64,000 nt of DNA from Syngnathus acus (lineage: Eukaryota > Chordata > Actinopteri > Syngnathiformes > Syngnathidae). Shown here one piece after another: positions 37,734 through 49,728 of this stretch. The DNA lies in contig NC_051097.1 of assembly GCF_901709675.1 (NCBI RefSeq), positions 5,263,039 to 5,327,038 of the forward strand. Direction: 5' to 3'. How positions within the stretch are numbered: the first letter of the stretch is position 1; each line of letters starts with the position of its first letter. The notes below the pieces were generated by a model that did not search any database, was not told where the DNA came from, and was given only the letters and a program-made list of their open reading frames with translations. Position numbers and translations under genes: made by a program.

Positions 37734-38010
37734 CTAAATCAGATGCTCCCCTCCGAGTCTCGGCCCCCCTGTGTGACTTGCGCGGACAACAACTTCTGCT
37801 GGAGCATCCGGTGCTCTGTGACGGCGATGCTTCTGCTGCTGCTGATGCTGGATTGCGGCTAATTGGGCAATCCTGGCAATCCTTTTCATGCTCGGGGGGG
37901 GGGGGGGGAAATCCAGGGCTCGGTCGCTATAGTGCACACAGAATGACAAGAAGAAAAAAGTCCGTCAGGAAGGAGCTCTCTCAGTGTATGTGTGTGTGTG
38001 AGTGTGTTAC
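37734..38010 (-). other. candidate minus-strand first exon
   Basis: On the minus strand this CpG-enriched segment ends in ATTTAG followed directly by a consensus donor GTGAGT (plus 37728-37733). About 14 bases after the TATA-like GATATAGACC (minus strand, near 38030) comes a CA-rich, pyrimidine-rich stretch typical of a 5' untranslated leader. A minus-strand ATG frame starting MKRIARIAQLAA, with a short Gln run (HQQQQ), stays open for 54 codons and stops in a TAG that is exactly the last codon before the donor. A true coding exon would not normally end in a stop, so this may be an upstream frame in a non-coding first exon. A 15-base C run (minus) interrupts the leader. I do not recognise the gene. 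Confidence 0.33.
37894..37908 (+). repeat. poly(G) run, 15 bases
   Basis: G15 on the plus strand inside the candidate exon. It is a potential quadruplex and a likely source of length error. Confidence 0.93.
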
Positions 38011-39578
38011 TCGCTGGGTCTATATCGTTCCTGTGGCTTCCTGTCACACAGCGGCGGGCTTTGCGGTTGGAGAAGGTGTGTGTGCGTGTGATGTGGAGGG
38101 TGGGAGGGAGAGGAGGCTGGGATGCTCAGACTGGAGGCGAGAAAAAAGGGGGAGGTCCATGCAGACGGTAAAAGGGGTGGGGGTGGGGGGGGTGCGGACC
38201 GGATGAGGTAACCAAGGGGAGGGGTGGGTGCTTAGGGTGGATGAGGACAAGAACCTTTCGGTATATGGTTGGGAATGTTGTTTCAACAATTCAAGTTGAA
38301 AATAAAACAAAATATTAACCGCACATATATATAAGAGTACGTTTTAATTCCAAGTGATGAGCATATGGCTGATGGCAAATGAGTTGGAAAGAACATCTAC
38401 ATCTCTCTTCAGTGTTCTTTTTAGTCAAACAGCACCAACAGATTGCCTCAAATGCCAGTCAAACAAGATCCAAAATCAAAGGACAAGCAACCTAACTAGC
38501 ATACAAAAAAAAAAAGCTGATAGTTCGTTACTCGCTCTCGATAGCAAGTTTAAAAGGATGGACTCAGATGCTGGACACCATTCGTACAATTTAATTGTCT
38601 GAAAACAATTCCCCTGGGTTGACCAATTTTCAGTCAAATTCCCAAACCGCCATTTATATTTTCACTCATCACTGACAGATGGATAGACTCAAATGCGTAA
38701 CAGATGAAAAAAAGTTCCTTGTTCTCAAAAAGTTGGTGCAGGTCCATCTGAAAATTCCGTCAAAACATTTACTTTTCAAACTGTCCATCTGTGTCCATGC
38801 TACAATAGATGACACACATCTGGATTCCCTTCTTGCTTGCTGAAGTCCACATTAAACTACATTGTCTTATACATTTTAAATTCAAGTTAGTTTTTTTTGG
38901 TCCAACTCACGTTGTAAAGATCACTAATTAGAGATCCAGAAAGCAGAAGGTGTAAGATGTTGCAGAGGCGGGTAGGAGTCACACACTCCTGTGACACGCG
39001 TGGGCTGTGTGGAGCAGCAATGACAGCGAGAACATCTGAACATGACACGCTTTAACAAGCCACGCACTGAGTACCAAGTCAAGAGGGAGTGGAAATGAAA
39101 AGATAGTGGCTGCTGTCCTTGGTGCTGAAGACAACTTTTGAGTGCAGCTGAGTCCACAAGCCATAACATTAGGTACACCTGAATGAAGAGCTAAATTATT
39201 CTTCCTCGGCTCACATATCTTTGTGAAATCAATTCAGCCATGGGCCAATACGACATTGTGAAGTGCTATAATGCAGAATCTTACATTTCAAATCCAAAAT
39301 GGCATCTCTAGTGAGTTTGTTAAGCACTGTAATGTCTCAGAGTTTGCAAAGGTTTACCTTGACAGAACATTTCTTTCAGCAATCAAATTAGCGTGGAGTT
39401 TCTTCTCGTCTTGACAGCAGTTAAAATAAAAATCAATGAGACGCTCGAATAACTGGAATTTGCAGCGTTAGATAAAGCTACCCATAACTGACATTGATTT
39501 CAAATTTTATCAACTCCAACCCTACCAGCAGATCAAAACACATTTCAAATACTGTCTGCCGTGAAGATTTCACAGCAT
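38011..39578. other. no recognised gene; leader-proximal GC region to 38230
   Basis: The part 38011-38230 is GC-rich with (TG)n and GGGTGGGG tracts and would lie around the start of the candidate minus-strand exon. From 38280 on, the DNA is AT-rich with short frames only. Confidence 0.45.
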
Positions 39579-39860
39579 TATGCTGAACGTGCAGAGATGT
39601 GAATTTCTCGTCAGTGATTTATGAGCAGAATATTTATCATTAATTAGATGCGTAATGGTATGCATGCAGCTAGCTCTTAAATCTAGTTTATTAGTCTTCT
39701 CCAAAAAAAAAAAAATAATCTTGCCTTGAATGTTAAGCTTGAGTGGTCAAAATGTATTTTTCATTAATCGATGCTACAAGTTCTCGTGAGGGTATTCATT
39801 AATTAATTCATAATTCACTGCCAACATTAATATTCATAATGTCATCCATATCTAGGTTTC
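39579..39860. promoter_or_regulatory. candidate regulatory block with TAATTA cluster
   Basis: Clustered homeodomain-type cores are present: TTAATTAGATG near 39643, ATTAATCGATG near 39762, and ATTAATTAATTCATAATTC at 39799-39817. An octamer-like ATGCATGCAGC is also present, and there is no reading frame. It is enhancer-like in style; conservation is untested. Confidence 0.28.
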
Positions 39861-40439
39861 AACATAAAATAGAATTATGGCGTATAAATATATGCTGATG
39901 TAAGTAGTATTTGTTTGACCAAGACAAATAAAGAATTTAAATAAGAATCTCGGGTCCCCACAAAAATTACTTAGATTGTTTATTTGTAATTTTTAAGGCT
40001 TTCTCGAGAGCATCAATGCTAATAAGGATCATTAATTTTCAGCTTCTTGCAGACATGTACTGCTATGTTTTGATTAATAAAATATAGGGCAATATTTCTG
40101 AGGTTTATAAGGTTGTGGAATTATTTAAAATATTGATTATATTTTCAACTTTTTTAATTAGAAGCCAGAGAATTGGTACACTGAAAAGTTTTGTTCTATT
40201 TATTATGCACATGCAACATAAAAATATATTGGCATGATTCTCATCTGAGCGGTGTTGTTGTTTGGTGGTAATTTTATTTCTCCAACCTAATGGATAAATT
40301 TATGGAATATGTGGACAAGGTTTATCGTCAATGTAGATTTGTCATTTTTATATAAAAGACTAAACAGTTTTGCATTTTTATTTCCTAATTACATTCCATT
40401 GCAGTTCTCTCGGGCAGCTGTCCGTTGTCCAACTCTTTT
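39861..40439. other. no recognised feature
   Basis: Strongly AT-rich unique DNA. Confidence 0.55.
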
Positions 40440-40500
40440 TATGCACCACGGACCGATTTCACATCAGAATATAATTTGACGGACCATTGAAACCGTGGCG
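40440..40500. repeat. possible dispersed-repeat remnant
   Basis: CACCACGGACCGATTTCAC and TTTGACGGACCATTG, 31 bases apart, resemble the repeated CGGACCG blocks of a dispersed fish element that I recall only loosely. It is too short and diverged to classify. Confidence 0.2.
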
Positions 40501-40864
40501 CAGCGACAGAGATGACCGTCTCGCCAGCGGTTCTCCTGTGAAGAGTTCAGCTACTGTCTCACGGCGAATTGATTCTCGTGACTTGACAAAGTTAACAGGG
40601 AAAACTCCAGTAGGTAAAGCGCCACATGCTGCTTCACCAAGTCTAAAGATTTATTCTTTACCCAATCACATTTCAGCCTGCTCTGGTAAAGTTTCCTTCT
40701 ATTTGCATTTCCAAACAAGCAAGCCCTTTGACGCCTATGTCTTCCTCCACAAAACTACACAGCTAGTTCACTTCTGACTTTTTTTTTCCAAACATTAAAT
40801 AACTTCCAATAATTTCCATATAAATGCATTCTAAATGTAATTCTATTAAATGTAATAGACTTAC

Positions 40865-41074
40865 AACAGGGCTGAGCAAGCCCGAGTAGTTTTCCATCAC
40901 TTTTATATCCGGCACTCTGCGACCAAGCGTTACATTCCTGTGTTTATCCTCCACATTTAAACGGCCAATATTACTTTTAATGACGCCATCTTTAAGGTGA
41001 CGGATGCAGTCATTTGTGCACGTCTTTCTTTGCAAAGCCGACCACCCGTTTCGGTTGACGGAGTTCTTGCGGTG
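40865..41074 (-). other. candidate minus-strand internal exon
   Basis: The minus-strand frame is open for 70 codons from just after a TGA (plus 41075-41077) to a consensus donor GTAAGT (plus 40859-40864), ending in phase 0. The translation looks protein-like, for instance IKSNIGRLNVEDKH and NYSGLLSPV, and CpGs are commoner than in the flanks. The acceptor side is weak, with no long pyrimidine tract before any AG in the first 60 bases. No homology is recognised, so a chance frame ending at a chance donor is still possible. Confidence 0.2.
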
Positions 41075-41300
41075 TCAAAGGCAGGCGAACATTCCAAAAC
41101 CTTTGATAAGTTGATGTTTTAAACTAAAAACTGGTGGTTGACTAAGTCTGTTTCAAACTAAATGTAGTTATAGCAACATTGATGTACAAGTAACCATTTA
41201 AAATGACAATATGCCTTTAGAATTATGTATCTAGAGGAAGGTGTTTTATAACATTTAAAGCATGTAGCTGTTTAAAATAACAATTGATTGATTGATGGAC

Positions 41301-41683
41301 GGCGGCTCGGTGGCGCACTGGGTAGCACAGTTAGGAGGGTGCGGGTTCGATTCCACCTCCGGCCCTCCCTGTGTGGAGTTTGCATGTTCTCCCCGGGCCC
41401 GCGTGGGTTTTCTCCAGGCACTCCGGTTTCCTCCCGCATCCCAAAAACATGCTTGGTAGGCCGATTGGAGACTCCTAATTGTCCCTAGGTGTGAGTGCGA
41501 GTGCAAATGGTTGTTTGTCCCTGTGTGCCCTGCGATTGGCTGGCAACCGGTTCAGGGTGTCCCCCGCCTACTGCCGGATGACGGCTGGGATAGGCTCCAG
41601 CACTCCCGCGACCCCCGTGGGGACTAAGCGGTTCAGAAAATGGATGGATGGATGGATGGATGGATGGATGGATGGATGGATTG
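41301..41683 (+). mobile_element. tRNA-derived SINE with RTE-like (GGAT)n tail
   Basis: The head has RNA polymerase III promoter boxes: box A TGGCGCACTGG at 41311-41321 and a consensus box B GGTTCGATTCC at 41344-41354. A body follows with GTGGAGTTTGCATGTTCTCC, GTGCCCTGCGATTGGCTGG and GGCTGGGATAGGCTCCAGC, and the element ends in (ATGG)n from 41640. This body and tetranucleotide tail are shared with teleost SINEs thought to be mobilised by RTE/Rex3-type LINEs. The box A to box B start distance is 33 bases, about 11 shorter than in a normal tRNA, suggesting a deletion in the head. High similarity to the remembered consensus suggests a fairly young copy. Confidence 0.9.
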
Positions 41684-41696
41684 ATCTTCAGATCCT

Positions 41697-42007
41697 TGTT
41701 AAAGTTAAAGTCCCAATGATCGTCACACACACATCTGGGTGTGGTGAAATTTGTCCTCTGCATTTAACCCATCCCCGTGTGATCTTAATCCATCCCCTGG
41801 GGGAGAGGGGAGCAGTGAGCAGCAGCGGTGCCGCACTCGGGAATCATTTGGTGATCTAACCCCCCAATTCCAACCCTTAATGCTGAGTGCCAAGCAGGGA
41901 GGCAATGGGTCCCATTTTTATAGTCTTTGGTATGACTCGGCCGGGGTTTGAACCCAAAACCTTCCAGTCTCAGGGCGGACACTCTACCACTATTCCACTG
42001 AGCTGGT
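41697..42007 (-). mobile_element. second tRNA-derived SINE, opposite orientation
   Basis: Read on the minus strand, it starts with a tRNA-like head: CTCAGTGGAATAGTGGTAGA, then a box B, GGTTCAAACCC (plus 41945-41955). The body includes GACTATAAAAATGGGACCC and GGTTAAATGCAGAGGAC and ends with GGGACTTTAACTTTAAC at plus 41698. It is a different family from the neighbouring plus-strand SINE, and the two tails are only about 13 bases apart. Full-length structure and low apparent decay suggest a recent insertion. Apparent reading frames across both SINEs are not genes. Confidence 0.87.
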
Positions 42008-44559
42008 GTGATGTAAAGTAAAATATGACGCAAAGCTCGACATAAGCGGTTCAGTCACTGTTCGCGACATAATTTATGTACGTTGCCCCACAAAGGTCAG
42101 CATTTACTTTTAAGCCATTTGTTGACTTGTATTGCATGTATTTATGTTCATCAAATTTTAAAGACAACATACTTATTGATATAAATATCTACAGCAGTCT
42201 AAGATTTTTAGCTATTTAAAAGTCTATTTTTTTTTCAAACCCTTCTATATAAACCTATCTATTAGAATACAGTTTTATTTTTTAGTCATTATTACTGTCA
42301 TTTTACACTTTATTTTCGCCTCATATTTATTTTATAATGATACATTTAGTATTCTTTTCATTGCTCAAGCGAACTTTTAATTTAACAATCCCAAATCGTA
42401 AGACTAAAATAAGTTAATACTTTTCTGGTTTTCCCTCTCTCTGCTCATATACACTCAATGGTCCACTTGTGCGAGACTGGCAGAGGAAGCTGGCGAGTCC
42501 TGTGCAGCATTAAAGCCAATGAGGCTAAATGGACAAATGGTGTCATTACTGAGTCATTAGAGCTCGGAGACAGTGGTGAAACGTGACAATTTGACTTTGC
42601 TTATCACCCACGTCGAATATTCCAGGGATCCTGGCATTTCATATCAGTCCATTTCTCATGCATATCCATGTATTGCGCTCATTTGGAGCCAATATTCGAT
42701 TATACTTCATCATCATTGGATTCGCATTAGAAGGAGTGGCGGCTATGACAACATTCGATATGATTGGGTTTTAATTTCTCCACTGAAAAGGGTTTTGGCG
42801 TGAAGAATTCAAAAGCATGTAGTTGAGGTTGGAAGGGTGTGTAAACATGTTCATGCCTCCAAGAGACAAACATCCATCATTGCAGCAGGCGCTATCAACA
42901 CCTGTCAAAGTGTTTACGTGTATGTTGGCACTTGAAAAGGTTTTCCTGCAGCTCAGGATGGACTATAAGCGACAAGGGAAAGGGTGTCCAAAAATATATA
43001 TTTTTTTTTTTATCTTTATTGCACTGTAATGGACCGGAACTGAATTTAGGAGCCCCATTTCCTCATATAGTGGCCCAGAAAATGAAGGATGAGATTTTAC
43101 TCAACAAAAGTCAGCATGGTCAATTGTCTAAGGCTTTAGTGATGTGCAGTGCTGTACTTTTAGAATTATGGCCAAAAAGTCAAACCTTGGATTCAACAAT
43201 AATGTATTTAGGAGATTTTAATGAGAGATCTAAAGTGGGACGATATCTGAGCACCTGCAAATGGCATTAAATCTGACTTTCGAGAGAGGTAAAGTAAATT
43301 TGCGGCATGTTTGAGGACACAAATGTTGAAATGACGTTGAGAAGCGACTATATTTCTAAATAATCCAAATTTAAATGAATTAACAGAAGATTGTACTCAA
43401 GTAAGCCACAAATAAGTATTTTTGTACTAATGGAAGTATTTTTGTACTAATTTAAAAACATTGCCTTTTGTCTGACTTTTTCTTCAAACTTTAGCCATAA
43501 CTCATCTACAAAAATCCAGTTCCCAGCCAACTTTAGTAAGTAGCAACACTTCTCTGCCCAAAGCGGAAAACCACAACATTATTTGACCAATAACTTTCAT
43601 ACAAACTTTAGAGCACACCAAGAAACAAGTTTTTTTTTTTTTTGCCAGTCCATCATGGTTGCCAAGTGTTGTGTGCAAAGCACAGTCACATACATCAAAT
43701 TCCCTCATCATTTCTAGTTAGGTGAATTAACGAGGCATAATACTAATTTACATAACACAAGATTCTAAATACAGCTTTTATGTATTAAATAACGTTAAAT
43801 ATGAACATATGATGTGGCAACAGGCGTTACGAAAAGTGATGTAGGAGCTTCACAATAAGTTTGGTCTCACGTTTCTTTTTTTTTGACACCCAGCCAGCTG
43901 GTCAGGCATCAACAGATTTAGAAGTTGAGCATTCTCTGACGTTGATAGTTTGCTTGCTCTTGTCCAAATCAATTGATGAGTCTTAAATATTGATTTGGTT
44001 TCTTTTTAAGTTGGATAAAATCCAAGAAAACCAAAACAAAATACAGCTCACTCCACTTTGCCTCATTGTATTCAAAGTGAAATCCATTGACAGAATTCGA
44101 TAAATTGTTTGGCAGGCTACATCTTTAATGACACAGCTGCAATTTCATTTTTTTTACTATTTTTTTGCAACAAAGTGTTCCATCTTGCATCAATAGCTTC
44201 AAGACACGATTGATAGCCGTTTGCAAACACTTTTCAGAATTCTAAACCGTTAATAGATATTTTTCAAATAGGACAAACAAAAAGAAAAAAATGTATTTTT
44301 AAGCTTTTGGAGCAAGCACACGAGACCTCTTTCTTTGAAGAGACGTTCTTGATGTTTCCCTGAATTTGTGAGTTGGAGTGCTAATAAGCTAAATGACTAC
44401 TGAATTAATTTGTATTATGTTCCCTTTGCAGGAATAGAACACGGTCGTGAACTGAGCGCCCCTGTACCCCACCCTACTGAGAACCACAGGTCTTCAGTAC
44501 ATTAGTAATTTAACAACTGGGACAAAGTGCCGTACAATTTCAGCGGCTGAATCAATCTG
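42008..44559. other. no recognised gene; possible regulatory patch
   Basis: AT-rich to 42430. The part 42440-42780 is of mixed composition and enhancer-like in style. A 17-base direct repeat (AAGTATTTTTGTACTAA) with period 20 occurs at 43414-43450. Frames are short. Confidence 0.5.
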
Positions 44560-44940
44560 TAATGATCACACTTTTACCTTGAGGCGATTCTTCCTCCCAG
44601 CTGGCCACAGTAGCATAAAGCCCATCGCTAGATTGACAGGCCCTTAATGGCGGCTCTCCGAGGCCCAGGCCACGAAGGTGTCTCTACCCAGTGTTAATCC
44701 ATGCTGTCTCAGGAAGCCCGTGACATTGTAACCGGACCTTTTCGCTGCCTCGGCGACGAGGGAGAAGACAGATGTCCAAATAGCCCAAAGGTTCATCACT
44801 CACAAGGATTTGTTTGTTGCGCAAGGGTCGAGGAGGGGCGAAGCGCGGATGAGTAAAGATGGCACCCTTCTAGCATCTTTGCTCCTCTAATGAAAAACAA
44901 ACTCATTCGAAGGGGGCCCACTGAGTAATGACGGCCAACA
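44560..44940. promoter_or_regulatory. GC-richer block, candidate regulatory element
   Basis: Composition rises in GC with CpGs near 44650-44760 and 44825-44850, and neither strand has a sustained frame. It resembles a conserved non-coding element; unproven. Confidence 0.22.
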
Positions 44941-46896
44941 GCCAGATCTTGAACTTTTTTTGAAGTATTGCCTTACTTCTGAGGTTGACCCATTGCTTTG
45001 TCAATGTCAAGAGTCTTCTCGCATTAAAGCTACAAACAGGAATGTTTGCTAAATCTCATCACTGTCTATTGGAAACCCTGCATGTCCAAATATGGCCAAT
45101 TTCATATTCACCAAAGTTCTAATGAGGAAGAAGCTCTTTTGTAAATGGATCGATGGACTGAGAGAGACATCTATTTTTCCCCTCCACTGCCTGTCAACCA
45201 ATCAAGGTACTGTGGTGTGTCTTCCGACCTTTAGGTACCTCACCCCTATCGTGATTACCACAGTAGCAGTGTGCCAAAACAAAGAAAAAAAATTATTTAA
45301 TAAACTGAATGAGGATTTACATAGTGGATGTAAAACAGAATATGTTTTGCATAGTAACAATAATATTTTAATGAGAAAAATGCTATTTTTCCTACTGTGC
45401 ACGGTTCAGTAATCACATTTGAACATACAGATGCAATTTGCATAGCAATGTGCCAAACACATCAATTAAAAGAGTTTTATCTTGCAGCCACTTTTAAATT
45501 TCCATTGTTATTGTTGTTCTATAACATCTCCCATTCACAAATCTTTTAATTACATCACTTCACAATTTTAGTGCTTATCTAAAAAGGCTTTTTTTTATGC
45601 AGCGCAGCTCGCACAAAAAAAAATATGGGGAAACAAAAATAAACCCCCTATTCTTCATTTCATGTTTACTCTCAACCTGCGTACAATATTTTCCACCTAA
45701 TTGTCCAATGGCCAGATGCACGCTTCAAGCTGTAAACGTTTGTCATGAGGGGCAATCACTCATGGTGCTGGTGTTTACCAAAATGACATAACTCATGCTA
45801 AATGTATCAGCGGCCTGGCAAAATCCCAGCACAGGCAGGTGTTGAGGGAGGGGGGATATGAGGGGGCGGGGGTCACACTAACTCGAGATCGGTCTTATAA
45901 CCGAAGAGCTACAGAGCGGCAGCTGCTATCGACAATCGACTGAAATCGGAGTACTTCCACTAGAGATAACGCGTGCTGAGCCAATCGCGTGCGCTCAATC
46001 GTAAACAAGCCGACAAAGGCCACACTTCACAGACGTGATGAATCCCCACGGATACAACGTTTTGAGGCGGAACGACACAAACAGCTTATGTTAATGTTTA
46101 CGTCGTTATCGCCGATTATCTGCTCGAGCTACCGTGTATGTTGACCGTGGACCTGCCTGCTGTCAGGAGAGATAAAACTGTGATTATTTCACGTTTAAAA
46201 GAATTGGCCACTGAATTAGCTGGGTACTCCATTGTTTTTACAACTATCACCTAATGGCTCACGATAAGGCGCAGGCACACACGCTGACAATCGGGCCGCA
46301 TTTGAGTGGATGCCGTGATTGTGTGAAACAATAGCCAATTACAAAGCTCACTGAAGCTTTTGCTCTTGTCGAGCACAAATTGAGGAGCAACTGGTAAGGC
46401 TGAGTGTTTGTATACCGTGTCTCAAAAGTCATTTACCACGAGCTAAATGAAAAGGAGAAGCACTTTCACCTGCAGCCTGTAGTGTAACTTCTATTTCTTC
46501 TCGTGCACCACTCTTTGTTCCTCTCTGCATTTTCTGGCAGTCTGGATGCCTTGTGGCACCATGCTGCCTCTTACAGGTCAGTCTTGGTATAACAAATATC
46601 TGTCCAGAAACATTTAGTTAATTCCTCAAAAAAAAAGAATGTGTGCCAAAATGTAGTGTATCCACAAGATGCGGTATAGACGGTCTTCTAAATACTATCA
46701 TGGCAGCTGCTGTCGAACTCACACTAAACCCGAGAAGCCTCATGATCAACAACATACAATTGTTTATGTTGTTGGCAGACAAGGATAATCTCGGACAATA
46801 AACCACACGCTGCTATGCCAATTCAAAAGATATAATCTGGTCACATGGAGCAGCTTGCGCTGGTGTATTTCCATCTCGAAATTTCTGTGCAAATAA
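44941..46896. other. no recognised gene; CpG patch at 45840-46150
   Basis: The patch 45840-46150 has frequent CpG, a GAGGGGGCGGGGGTC Sp1-like tract near 45860 and GAGCCAATCGCGTGCGC near 45980. It could be a weak promoter or enhancer, but no associated exon was found. The remainder is ordinary. Confidence 0.4.
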
Positions 46897-46942
46897 TTTA
46901 TTATTAGTAGTAGTAATAGTAGTAGTAGTATTAGTATTACTG
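46897..46942. repeat. interrupted (AGT)n microsatellite
   Basis: Imperfect trinucleotide units with ATT and AAT interruptions. Confidence 0.92.
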
Positions 46943-47893
46943 CTACGTCCTTGCTTTAGGAATTAATTTTGTTAGGCAGTCGTATTGGATCACCTGTCTT
47001 TATAGAAACACATCTTTAGACTAAGCCTTTCAAAATCCACAAAGGCAAGATCGTAGACTTCTGATTTTTATCAACAAGCTCAGAGTTTAAGGACAAGGAG
47101 TACTTTTTTTTCTTGTAGCTAAGAAAAGAAAAAAATCCCTCCGCATGTGCTGTTGCACCAAGCGCTCTGCATGTGGTTGGCGTATTTCTAATTTCTCATC
47201 TGGCACAAAAGGTAGCACAGCTTGAATGCATGTCATGTAACATCATTGAGCAAAGCATCTATAGTTACAAGTTGAAGAAGCTCCTTGGGAACATATGAAA
47301 GCTGGCTGAAACGTAAAAAAGTTTGACTAATAATGTTAGAATGGAATGCTACTTGACTCAAGTACTGCCTCCATCACTGATAATATTGTCAACATCTTTC
47401 TTAAAGTTGTGTACTTTCAATGGGACTAGAGTATATTTTAGATTAAAGTAGTAAAACTAAAATAAAGGTCAAATAAAAATATATTGTGTATTGTGTGGAA
47501 GGGGAAAAAGCTTTTCTATGATTAAAGAGAGAAAAAAGTTTTATATTCAAGAATAACGTCTATGCTAGGTATCGAGAGAAAAGTGCTCGTCTCAGACGAA
47601 TGCCTCACCTAAGTGGGCGGATTGTGAAATACACTTTAAATAGCTTTTTGTCCAGAGGAAATACTTCATATAACTCAAAAGACTACACCTTTTTCTCTCT
47701 TATTCTTCAATTTAATTATTAAAAATATCTTTAAGAGGAAGTATATTGTAATATATTACAATGTTTATAATTGAATAATTAAAAAGTAGACAAACTGGAC
47801 ATGAATTGGTGATCCTTGTTGGCTTTAAGGTGCAATTTCTTATGTGAACTCTTTAATTGTCTAATTTTTATTCTAGAGAGTGTTCTCTCCCTA
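46943..47893. other. no recognised feature
   Basis: AT-rich unique DNA. Confidence 0.5.
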
Positions 47894-47916
47894 TTGTTTG
47901 TTTGTTTGTTTGTTTG
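47894..47916. repeat. (TTTG)n microsatellite
   Basis: Five to six tetranucleotide units. Confidence 0.93.
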
Positions 47917-48119
47917 GCTGCACAGAACATAATCCGCAGATGCAATATTAATAAAGAAAGCTCTCAAAGCAATTATTGAGTAGGAAACCTGTGACAAGGA
48001 AACAGCGGCTGAAAACTACAAGATGGCTTCATTACACCGTTTGCTTCAAACTGACTTTTTATTCCTTGTCTCTGCCACCTTTCTAAAAATTATCCACCCT
48101 CTTTTATCCCTTTGTGGGA

Positions 48120-48138
48120 TTTTTTTTTTTTTTTTTTT
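48120..48138. repeat. poly(T) run, 19 bases
   Basis: Uninterrupted T run with no retroelement body recognised on either side. Confidence 0.95.
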
Positions 48139-49728
48139 AATGAGCGTTCGTAACGTTTGTAATCATTATTTAATGTGTTTTTGTATTTCACTGTGTTCCT
48201 GAGCTCTGGGCACTTTGTGAAATATATTCCACTTGTGATACTTTGTTTCTCCGCGCCTTCATGATCGTTTAATCCGTTTGACAATTAATGTCGTTCGTTG
48301 AAACCCTGTAAATTTTGTTTGCAGAGCAACCAAGCTTGATAAGTCAACGCTTTAATAAGGATGTGATTTAAGCTGTGATATTTTAATTACTTGCTGTTAA
48401 AAAAAGGTCGGGAGATGTGAGAAGGACAGAAGTTGAGTGTTCAGTACAATTTAAAACATGGCCTCAAGTACGGGTTCATTATTTTTTAAAGAGTAAAAGA
48501 AACGTTCGATTTTCTTTACATCTTTGCATCAGTGACATTCTTGAGTCCTTAAAGGTGAAAAAAAAAGAGTTTCTACCTGAAAAGTGCTTCAAGATGATGT
48601 GCTCTCGCTTCGATTCATGTCGTTGGCAGTGGAGAGCAATTCAATTACTTTTATTGGCGAGGTTTGATTTCTTCCTCAGTTATGTGAGCTGTTGCCATAT
48701 TTTGTGTAGCCAGCACGACTGAGTCAGCACACAGCCAAACAATGGGACCTAGAAAATAAAAACAATAAATTGAATGCTCGAGGCCAATTGAAAATAGTTG
48801 CAACGTATATTGACCCTAAATCAAACACTTAAGTCATGATACGAACAAAAGATACGCTGATTCAAAACATGAGGTACACTGAAGAATGCCAAGGAACACA
48901 AAATTTCCAAAGTCAACAATTTGCCCCATGGTCAATCAATGAAATTAAATACATCTCTGTCAGCGTGAAACGGTCACAACTGTAAGCCATTATTAAAATG
49001 TTTAAATATTATTTAATTATTTGGTGGCCTGTTGTATTAGAATTATGATAAAACCAACAACTGACCATTTAATAATAATGTGATATGTCCACATCGGACT
49101 TGTACTACGTCACATTGTGCGACTGTTCTTGTTCCATCATTCTATCACTCCCTTGGCATAACATAAAATGAATAAAGCATACACATAAAGTATGTCATAA
49201 ATATTGACATTTCCTTGTGACAGCTGCAAACCGCAACGTTCTTCAACAGAACCCATCCGCCACCGCCTCGTCCTCCCTGAGGCGGATGCAGAAGTAGACA
49301 AACAAATACACACACACAAACAAACACACAGAGGCAAAGAGAAGACTGTTGAAAGGGTATACAGTGGTGAGAGCGACACTCAACTCAAAATAGTGACTGT
49401 CACAAAGAGACGTTTGAGCTGGTGCTGACGGCTTGAGAGGCAGAAAAACACAGTGTAGTCATAAACCTCAACAACGGGACAACCGCATACAGTATGAACA
49501 CAAAAGAAATGCTGAAGGTTAACGGCAGTGCGGTCAAAATGGCTAAAGGATTCAATGAGTTAGGAGCCAAACAAAATCTAGCTGTTGTATATTTGTGGTC
49601 TCAGCAACTACCAGCATGCAAGCTAACCCATCCAGTGTTTGTCGTGTGTATAATACTCAACCCAGATTCAACAGTTGGCCGCAATGCAATACGAGCTTCT
49701 ACCATTAAACCATTTGGAAAAAACAATT
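48139..49728. other. no recognised feature
   Basis: Unique DNA with short frames. An (AC)n-like stretch with AAAC interruptions lies at about 49305-49330. No gene supported. Confidence 0.5.

Noticed and set aside
37586-38206. 206-codon plus-strand frame, the longest in the window
   Set aside because: It runs antisense to the candidate first exon through a G15 run and GT-rich repeats. The residue pattern is low-complexity and has no domain.
41340-41360. tRNA gene suggested by a consensus box B
   Set aside because: No acceptor stem or anticodon arm can be drawn; the boxes belong to the SINE head, and the same holds for 41945-41955.
41479-41859. 126-codon frame and its minus-strand counterpart
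   Set aside because: They are translations of the SINE tail repeat and the neighbouring SINE body.
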